Source: Verrucomicrobiaceae bacterium
Lineage (GTDB): Bacteria > Verrucomicrobiota > Verrucomicrobiia > Verrucomicrobiales > Verrucomicrobiaceae
NCBI GenBank assembly: GCA_027487315.1
Contig: JAIYDW010000069.1
Span: 1 to 45,095, forward strand
DNA: 45,095 bases
Direction of reading: 5' to 3'
The stretch's first letter is position 1. Every line of letters begins with the position of its first letter. Shown in pieces: positions 40,090 to 45,095 of this stretch. The notes under the pieces are model-generated. The model was given only the letters and a program-made list of their open reading frames with translations, did not search any database and was not told where the DNA came from. A program made the position numbers and the translations under genes.

Positions 40090-40722
40090 TCACAGGACCC
40101 GGATTTGGGCGGGGTCGCTCCAGGGGCCGAAGAGGCCTTTGAGGCCGAGGGTGCGGACTCGGACCCAGATGAGGGCGCCGGGTGGGAGTTGGGTCAGTTC
40201 GGCTTTGCCACTGCGGAAGTAGCTGGCGGTCTTCCAATTCGCTTCTTCGAGGGGGTTGGCGAGGCAGATTTGGACTTCGTTGACTGAGCGTCGGCGGAAG
40301 GGGCGGTAGCGGGCTATGATTGTGCCGCTGAGTGTGCCGTGGCGGAGCACGAGGTTTTCGGGCGCGGGTGGTGGAGCGTGATTGGGCGGACGGCGGGTGG
40401 CGTAGGTGGGGAAGCCGCTCTGCGCTATTCTCTCGGCGTCATTGAGGGCCAACGAGTTTACATACTGGCCGAGGGTACGGAGGGTTTTGGCGAGGGCCGT
40501 GTGGGCGCGGCGAAGGGCGGAGACGGCGGCGGTGGCACCGCTTTGGCGTTCCTGGAGCTTGATGTTGAAGTCGTTGATCTGCGTCTGAAAGTTTGGGAGG
40601 GTGATGGGCGGGTTCGGGAACAGGTCCGGGTGGGCGGCCAAGCCGTTGTGGATGATTTGGGCCTGGGTTTTGAGTTCCGGGGAGGGAAGTTCTTCAAAGT
40701 AGATCCGAGCGCGAAGGGACAT
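40090..40722 (-). CDS. Fibronectin type III-containing protein of unknown function
   Basis: A 210-residue protein in two parts. The N-terminal 110 residues are helical (QTQINDFNIKLQERQSGATA, then LRRAHTALAKTLRTLGQYVN). The C-terminal 90 are one fibronectin type III-like domain (PAPENLVLRHGTLSGTIIAR, then ALIWVRVRTLGLKGLFGPWS). Similar two-part proteins occur as hypothetical genes in Bacteroidota and Verrucomicrobiota. There is no signal peptide. A 42-bp tandem array begins about 130 nt upstream of its start, in the region its transcript or promoter would occupy. Confidence 0.65.
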   Translation of the reverse strand: MSLRARIYFEELPSPELKTQAQIIHNGLAAHPDLFPNPPITLPNFQTQINDFNIKLQERQSGATAAVSALRRAHTALAKTLRTLGQYVNSLALNDAERIAQSGFPTYATRRPPNHAPPPAPENLVLRHGTLSGTIIARYRPFRRRSVNEVQICLANPLEEANWKTASYFRSGKAELTQLPPGALIWVRVRTLGLKGLFGPWSDPAQIRVL

Positions 40723-40850
40723 GACGGTGTCGGTTGGGGTGGAGCCTCAATCCGCGCTGTTGCGGGGCTGAAGCGTTGCGGCATGGGACAATTCCGCTTC
40801 GGAGAAGAGCTGGTTCGCGTCTCTGAAGCACGAATCCGAATGGGAAAAGG

Positions 40851-41170
40851 ATGACACGTTTGCGATTTTCGGTCCACCTTTTTTTGGAAACGGATCACGC
40901 TATGGGTGAGAGGATGGACCGTTTGCTGAAAACGGTTCATGCTTTTGGAAAAGAGATGATCCGTTTGTGAAAAACGGTCCACGGTTCTGGCAAACGGGTG
41001 AACCGTTTGCCGTTTTCGTGTCACGCTTTTGGGGAAAGGATGATCCGTTTTCTAAAAACGGTTCACGGTTTTGGTGATGGAGTGACACGTTTGCCGCTTT
41101 CGGTCCACGTTTTTGGGAATGGGGTGAACCGTTTTGCATTTTCGGTCCACGCTTTTTGACCTGGGATGAG
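40851..41170. repeat. 42-bp degenerate tandem array with internal palindromes
   Basis: The anchor CGTTT recurs at 40857, 40920, 40962, 41004, 41046, 41088 and 41130: one step of 63, then five of exactly 42. A second anchor CGGTYCA (CGTGTCA in one unit) recurs at 40933, 40975, 41017, 41059, 41101 and 41143. Several units contain CCGTTT...AAACGG palindromes, for example CCGTTTTCTAAAAACGG at 41045. The rest of the gap from 40723 to 41355 holds no gene. All minus-strand frames are open through much of the array, giving 14-residue peptide repeats, but no convincing gene. No cas genes or conserved-repeat/unique-spacer pattern. Confidence 0.9.
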
Positions 41171-41301
41171 GCGTTGCTGGCCTTTGGGGCCTAGTTTTTG
41201 CGTGTGCGTGGGACGTTTTTGGCATTCGAGTTCTCCCAGAGCTTGAACTGTGGGCGAATCTGAGCTCTAGAACCCAGAAATCTGTTCACGAATTAGACAA
41301 A

Positions 41302-41324
41302 CCACATTTTAGTGTGGACTAAAA
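41302..41324. promoter_or_regulatory. Overlapping palindromes upstream of small membrane protein
   Basis: CCACA-TTTTAG-TGTGG and TTTTAG-TGTGGA-CTAAAA overlap about 32-54 nt before the ATG at 41356, in an otherwise AT-richer stretch. They could be an operator or alternative RNA stems. Confidence 0.35.
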
Positions 41325-41355
41325 AACGTTCGCCCAACTCAACAAGCCACTCGCC

Positions 41356-41625
41356 ATGAACGAGACTGTCTCAACGCCATCATGGACTGAACGGCTCCTC
41401 TACTTCGGCGTTATCTGTGCTGCGACTGTCGCCCCTCTTTTCCTTCACTTTCGGGTGAGTTGGTGGCTTGCCCTCATTACTTGGTTCGGATTAGTCACAC
41501 TCTATGACCGCCTGTTTGTTTCAAGGAGTGCGCTTTGCATGGGGATGGGATTCACATTACCGCTGGTGACCGGCATGCTTCTCATTGGCATGGATGTGGT
41601 CGCACTTATTCGATGGCTTTTTTAG
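41356..41625 (+). CDS. Small membrane protein, unknown
   Basis: An 89-residue protein with two to three hydrophobic helices (LLYFGVICAATVAPLFLHF, WWLALITWFGLVTLYD and FTLPLVTGMLLIGMDVVALI). There are few charges and no recognised family. It sits alone in the accessory region between the 42-bp array and the broken toxin-antitoxin genes. Its base composition is more AT-rich than its neighbours, in keeping with transferred DNA. It is probably a real gene but unconfirmed. Confidence 0.5.
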   Translation: MNETVSTPSWTERLLYFGVICAATVAPLFLHFRVSWWLALITWFGLVTLYDRLFVSRSALCMGMGFTLPLVTGMLLIGMDVVALIRWLF

Positions 41626-41670
41626 CAGCGAGGATTTCAAAGCGCATTTTCCATTTATGGCAGACCCTCA

Positions 41671-41964
41671 CTATACCAGCAATGGAGCACGATGACGGAG
41701 GTCTAGCATGGCGTGGATTACAATGCCTCGAGATTCCACCACATAGAACAAGCCGTAACGCCTTTGAGGGCCCATCAACCAGCGGCGCATCTTCGGTGCG
41801 CCAAGGACTTTGGCTCCGACTTCGGGATGGTCTGACAGCAGGCTCAAGGCCGAATGAGGTGGGAGCTCTAGCACCTCGGTGATCCGAGTGTCGTTCTCGG
41901 CCAACAGGTCAAACCAAAGCTGATGGATTTCTAGAAGGTCGCGCTAGGCTCCAGCGGACCACAT
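41671..41964 (-). pseudogene. ParE/RelE-type toxin with premature TAG
   Basis: Reading from the ATG at 41964 gives MWSAGA, a TAG at codon 7, then RDLLEIHQLWFDLLAEN through SALSLLSDHPEVGAKV to RRYGLFYVVESRGIVIHAML and the final stop, 97 codons in all. The pattern RDL-x-EI near the start, L-x-x-HPE-x-G in the middle and the closing YVVES...HAMLDLRHRAP is that of ParE/RelE toxins. A TTG at 41904 could start only a fragment. The ATG lies 4 nt after the antitoxin stop. Nonsense mutation, rather than suppression, is the simplest reading. Confidence 0.7.
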
Positions 41965-41968
41965 GATC

Positions 41969-42193
41969 TCACTTGGCATCACCTCGGAATATGCGTTCGC
42001 GCACTTGATGCCAGGATGAAGCCGCCGATGGATCAGCGGCGTGCTGGGATAGGCGCTGGTCGAGCAATTCCAAAATGGCTGGATCAATGGTGGTCTCGTT
42101 TGTGTCGTCAGCCGACAACCAGAGTTCTTCGGCGAGTTGCCGCTTCTGGTCTGAAGGCAGTTTCTGAAGATCAGGTAACTGTTACAGGATCAT
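41969..42193 (-). pseudogene. Addiction-module antitoxin (PF09720-like) with premature TAA
   Basis: From the ATG at 42193 the frame reads MIL, a TAA at codon 4 (42184-42182), then QLPDLQKLPSDQKRQLAEEL, W and on to SWHQVRERIFRGDAK and a TGA, 75 codons in all. LPSDQKRQLAEELW is the hallmark of the short addiction-module antitoxins that accompany ParE/RelE toxins. The in-frame stop close to the start suggests inactivation, unless an unusual start downstream is used. The downstream toxin also has a premature stop. Confidence 0.7.
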
Positions 42194-42265
42194 GAGGGGA
42201 GAAGTAGGTGATTTAGGGTTTTGGCAAATAGGGAACTGCTCTGAGCCGGTGGTGGGGCAGCGTAT

Positions 42266-44782
42266 TCAGTTGAGGTAGCGGAATTCGGCGGAGGCTAGGA
42301 GGGCTTGGCAGAAGGAGGTGAGGGCGAGTTTTTGGGCTTTGTCTTTTTGCTGTTGGGAGTTTTTGGAGGAGCCGGTTTCGACTTTGGTGGGGAAGGTCAT
42401 CCAAAAGGTGCGGATGGCGGTGAGTTCTTCGGGGGTGGGGGCGCGGGAGAAGGCGAGGTGGTAGGCGTGGGTGAGGCGGTCGAGGGGGTTGCCGTCGAAT
42501 TCGTTCAAGCGGGTGGCGAAGGCGTCGGCGAGGGCTATGGCCTGGGGGTTGTTCATGAGGAAGAGACTTTGGGAGGGGACGTTGGTGTTGTCGCGCGAGC
42601 CGTTGACGAGGGAGGCGTCGGGGAAGTCGAAGACGGAGAGGAACTCGGGGATTTGATCGCGGATGATGGGTAGGTAGATGGAGCGGTGGGGGGAGGGCTG
42701 GCTGTTGACCTGGGTGAGGAGCTGGATGAGGCCCTGGCGGCCTTCGCTGACGCGGGCGACGGGGGAGCCGTCGATGGGGTAGAGGTCGAGGGTGCCGGAC
42801 ACGGCGAGCATGGCGTCGCGGACGGCTTCTGCGTCGAGGCGGCGTTGGTCCATGCGCCAGCGGTGTTTGTTGTCGGGGTCCGTGGCGTGGTTGGCGGCGT
42901 CGTAGGTGGAGCTCATTTGGTAGGTGCGGCTGAGCATGATTTGTTTGATGAGTTTTTTGACGGACCAGCCGTTTTCCATGAAGGCGAGGGCGAGGTGGTC
43001 GAGGAGTTCGGGGTGGGTGGGTTTCATGCCCATGAGGCCGAAGTTGTCGGGGGTGGGGACGATGGCCTGGCCCATGAGGTGGAGCCAGATGCGGTTGGCC
43101 ATGACGCGGGCGGTGAGGGGATTGTCCTTGGAGGCGATGAAGTAGGCGAGGTCGAGGCGGCCGGAGCCCTGGGCAATGTTGCGGGGTTCGTCGGGGGCGC
43201 AGAGGACTTCGACGAGGCCGCGGGGGATGATGTCGGATTGTTGATTGATGTCGCCACGGACGAGGAGGGGGCTATCAATGGGGGCGGAGCGGTCGAGGAC
43301 GCCCATGGTGAGGGTGCGGGGGGTGCCGTCGGGGTTGAAGAGGTCGAGGTCGGCCTGGGCGGTGGCGGTGCGGTCGCGGGCCTGGCGGATGCGGAGGAAG
43401 GTAGTGACATTGCCGTTGTCGCGTCCCTGCTGGCGCATGGCCATGGCTTCGCGGGTGGCTTCTTCAGAGGCTTTGGTGAGGGAGGCGACTTCCTGTTTGA
43501 GGCGGGTGACTTCGGCGGGGGCGAGTTTGGCGATGGCGGCGGGCTGACCGGAGGCGGGGTCGAGTTCGATGAGGGTGGAGGGGAAGTTGTTTTGCTGCTG
43601 GCTGGGGGTGCCGTAGAGGGTTTCGCTGCTTTGGAAGATGCCGGCGAGGGCGTAGTAGTCGCGCTGGGTGACTGGGTCGAATTTGTGGTCGTGGCAGCGG
43701 GCGCAGGCGAGGGTGAGGCCGAGCATGGACTGGGAGACGACGTCGATTTGCTCGTCGACGAGGTCGGCCTGGAACTGGCGGCGGTCGCGGTTGTTGAGGC
43801 CTTTGGGGCCGAGGGCGAGGAAGCTGGTGGCGATGATTTTTTCAGCCTGATCTTTTTTGCCGTCGGAGAGGAGGAGATCGCCGGCGAGCTGCTCTTTGAG
43901 GAACTGGTCGTAGGGTTTGTCTTTGTTGAAGGACTCGATGACGTAGTCGCGGTAGCGCCAGGCGTGGGGGTAGGGGACGTTCGATTCTTTGCCGTTGGAT
44001 TCGGCGTAGCGGGCGACGTCGAGCCAGTGGCGGGCCCAGCGTTCGCCAAAGCGGGCGGAGTCGAGGAACTGGTCGATGACGGATGCGACGGCGTCGGGGG
44101 ATTTGTCTTCGGTGAAGGCTTTGACTTGATCCGGGGTGGGCGGGAGGCCGGTGAGGTCGAAGGCGATGCGGCGGATGAGGGTGGGGCGGTCGGCATCGCG
44201 GACTGGGTGGAGGCCGGCGGTCTCCATGCTGGCGAGGATGAAGTGGTCGATGGGGGTTTTGGCCCAGTCGGGCGTTTTGACGGCGGGAGGAGGGGTGGCG
44301 ACGGGTTTTTGGAAGGACCAGTGTTTGCGGCCTTCGGTCATGTCGATCTGGCGGCGGCCGCCTTCGGGGTTGGCGATTTTGGATTCGCGAGGGTCGGGGG
44401 CGCCCATTTCGATCCAGCGTTTGAAGTTGGCGATGACGTCATCGGGGAGTTTTTGTTTGGGCGGCATTTCCATGTCCGGGTCTTCCCAGGTCATGGCGGT
44501 GTAGAGGGTGCTGGCGGCGGGGTCGCCGGGGGTGACTGCGGGATGGCCGGACTCGCCGCCGAGGAGGGTGTTTTGTTTGTTGTCGAGGAGCAGGCCGCCG
44601 CGGACTTTGGTGGCGTCGGCGGCGTGGCATTTGTAGCAATGCTCGACGAGGACGGGGCGGATGTTTTTTTCGAAGAAGGCGAGTTGGTCGGGGGAGATGG
44701 CCGCGTGCGGAGCGGGGCTTTCGGTTTGGGCGAAAGCGGAGGCGGAGAGGAGGGCGATGACGGGGAGGGAGAGGGCCTTCAT
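42266..44782 (-). CDS. PSCyt1-DUF1549-DUF1553 protein (planctomycete-type cytochrome)
   Basis: An 838-residue secreted protein with a signal peptide (about 1-18, SAFAQ). An N-terminal PSCyt1 haem domain has C49-Y-K-C-H53. The DUF1549 (PSCyt2) region follows (DHFILASMETAGL; WARHWLDVARYAES) with a second C-x2-C-H in ACARCHDHKFDP. A DUF1553 (PSD1) domain is at the C-terminus (NRIWLHLMGQAIVPTPDNFG; SLFLMNNPQAIALAD). Such proteins normally precede a DUF1501 gene and may act in periplasmic polysaccharide or sulfated-glycan use. The frame is open upstream; the ATG at 44782 begins the signal peptide. The gap at 42194-42265 holds no gene. Confidence 0.93.
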   Translation of the reverse strand: MKALSLPVIALLSASAFAQTESPAPHAAISPDQLAFFEKNIRPVLVEHCYKCHAADATKVRGGLLLDNKQNTLLGGESGHPAVTPGDPAASTLYTAMTWEDPDMEMPPKQKLPDDVIANFKRWIEMGAPDPRESKIANPEGGRRQIDMTEGRKHWSFQKPVATPPPAVKTPDWAKTPIDHFILASMETAGLHPVRDADRPTLIRRIAFDLTGLPPTPDQVKAFTEDKSPDAVASVIDQFLDSARFGERWARHWLDVARYAESNGKESNVPYPHAWRYRDYVIESFNKDKPYDQFLKEQLAGDLLLSDGKKDQAEKIIATSFLALGPKGLNNRDRRQFQADLVDEQIDVVSQSMLGLTLACARCHDHKFDPVTQRDYYALAGIFQSSETLYGTPSQQQNNFPSTLIELDPASGQPAAIAKLAPAEVTRLKQEVASLTKASEEATREAMAMRQQGRDNGNVTTFLRIRQARDRTATAQADLDLFNPDGTPRTLTMGVLDRSAPIDSPLLVRGDINQQSDIIPRGLVEVLCAPDEPRNIAQGSGRLDLAYFIASKDNPLTARVMANRIWLHLMGQAIVPTPDNFGLMGMKPTHPELLDHLALAFMENGWSVKKLIKQIMLSRTYQMSSTYDAANHATDPDNKHRWRMDQRRLDAEAVRDAMLAVSGTLDLYPIDGSPVARVSEGRQGLIQLLTQVNSQPSPHRSIYLPIIRDQIPEFLSVFDFPDASLVNGSRDNTNVPSQSLFLMNNPQAIALADAFATRLNEFDGNPLDRLTHAYHLAFSRAPTPEELTAIRTFWMTFPTKVETGSSKNSQQQKDKAQKLALTSFCQALLASAEFRYLN

Positions 44783-44920
44783 GGGATTCCGAGGGGTGAT
44801 GGGAAATGAAACCCGGGTGTGGGCGGATAGTTGCGAAAGAGGAGACGAGGGGGGTGGTTTTAGCGAGGTTTGGTCTGTTTTGTGCGGCTTCGGCAGGGAG
44901 GTCCTGCAGTGGGAACATTC

Positions 44921-44949
44921 TTGATGGTCAAACCCTGAAATTGTGTTAG
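44921..44949 (+). promoter_or_regulatory. Possible sigma-70-like promoter for fba
   Basis: TTGATG, 17 nt, TGTTAG lies 37 nt before the ATG of the aldolase gene. The match to TTGACA/TATAAT is modest, but the spacing is ideal and it is the best candidate in the 204-nt divergent spacer. Confidence 0.3.
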
Positions 44950-44986
44950 GGCAGGGTGTCGACTGAATGGACAACAAAAAAACACT

Positions 44987-45095
44987 ATGAGTCAAAACAC
45001 CAAATTCCGGGCCGGAGTTCTTTTCGGCGATGAAGTCAAAGAGGTCCTCGACTATGCGAAGGCGAACGAGTTTGCCCTGCCAGCGGTCAATTGCA
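44987..45095 (+). CDS. fba: Class II fructose-bisphosphate aldolase, N-terminal part
   Basis: The first 36 residues run to the window edge with no stop. KFRAGVLFGDEVKEVLDYAK followed by ANEFALPAVNC is the N-terminus of the E. coli FbaA-type class II aldolase, a zinc enzyme of glycolysis and gluconeogenesis. The leader is A-rich (ACAACAAAAAAACACT) with no SD sequence. The gene continues outside the window, so zinc ligands cannot be checked. Confidence 0.85.
   Translation, partial: MSQNTKFRAGVLFGDEVKEVLDYAKANEFALPAVNC

Noticed and set aside
40900-41139. 79-residue minus-strand protein with 14-residue repeats (NGSPxxQKRGPF type)
   Set aside because: The frame is open only because the 42-bp repeat unit lacks stops in all minus-strand frames. 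The ATG lies inside a unit and there is no start signal or conserved domain.
40851-41170. Possible CRISPR array
   Set aside because: Units are degenerate over their whole length, there is no split into constant repeats and unique spacers, and no cas genes are nearby.
42686-44809. Open frame of about 700 codons opposite the PSCyt1/DUF1549/DUF1553 gene
   Set aside because: Same low-complexity shadow pattern; the minus-strand frame has signal peptide, haem motifs and both domains.

Overview
The window looks like a chromosomal segment of a free-living, GC-rich Verrucomicrobiota bacterium (Planctomycetota is the less likely alternative). The evidence is a PSCyt1-DUF1549-DUF1553 cytochrome and its DUF1501 partner, a Cys-type sulfatase, a c-type haem protein of planctomycete/verrucomicrobial flavour, and very G-rich codon use. 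Most genes lack a Shine-Dalgarno (SD) sequence and have C/A/T-rich leaders.

Layout. 1-5.5 kb: a biosynthetic run on the minus strand (trpA-dapF-dapA-lipoprotein), a sulfatase, and prfB with an intact programmed +1 frameshift. 5.5-7.1 kb: recO and a TPR protein. 7.1-12.1 kb: a phosphate-response block. A phoR/phoB-type two-component pair diverges from glycosyltransferase-plcP-like phosphoesterase-phoU, which reads as phosphate-starvation membrane-lipid remodelling. Two identical-architecture palindromes lie in the divergent promoter and a third, degenerate one precedes phoU. 12.1-16.7 kb: an H-type lectin gene, then a divergent module of ArsR regulator and G3E GTPase against a PiT-type permease, an outer-membrane barrel and a periplasmic double rhodanese. 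I do not recognise this combination as a described system. 16.7-24 kb: an SRAP protein and a heavy-metal RND efflux operon flanked by His-rich and Cys-rich secreted proteins.

24-29.6 kb: glgE, deoC and two aldehyde dehydrogenase genes that look like a split ALDH16. 29.7-32 kb: small secreted HMA-like and rhodanese proteins and a c-haem protein. 32-37.6 kb: an unrecognised protein, ispA, an M23 peptidase, a lipoprotein, moaA and a YdcF/ElyC-like gene. 37.6-44.8 kb: DUF1501 and PSCyt1/DUF1549/DUF1553 genes, usually adjacent but here separated by about 3.2 kb of accessory DNA. That DNA holds an intact vapBC-like pair, a fibronectin-type-III protein, an exact-period 42-bp tandem array, a small membrane protein and a toxin-antitoxin pair with a premature stop in each gene. 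The window ends in the start of a class II fructose-bisphosphate aldolase gene.

Repeats are notable. There are two intergenic hairpin elements of about 160 nt, each abutting a TAG stop codon and sharing similar ends. Three 23-nt 9-5-9 hairpins sit at gene ends. There are two copies of a dispersed GGATTAACAGGA repeat and several simple G/A/T-rich repeats, one of them inside a coding sequence. No tRNA, rRNA, CRISPR array or complete insertion sequence was seen.
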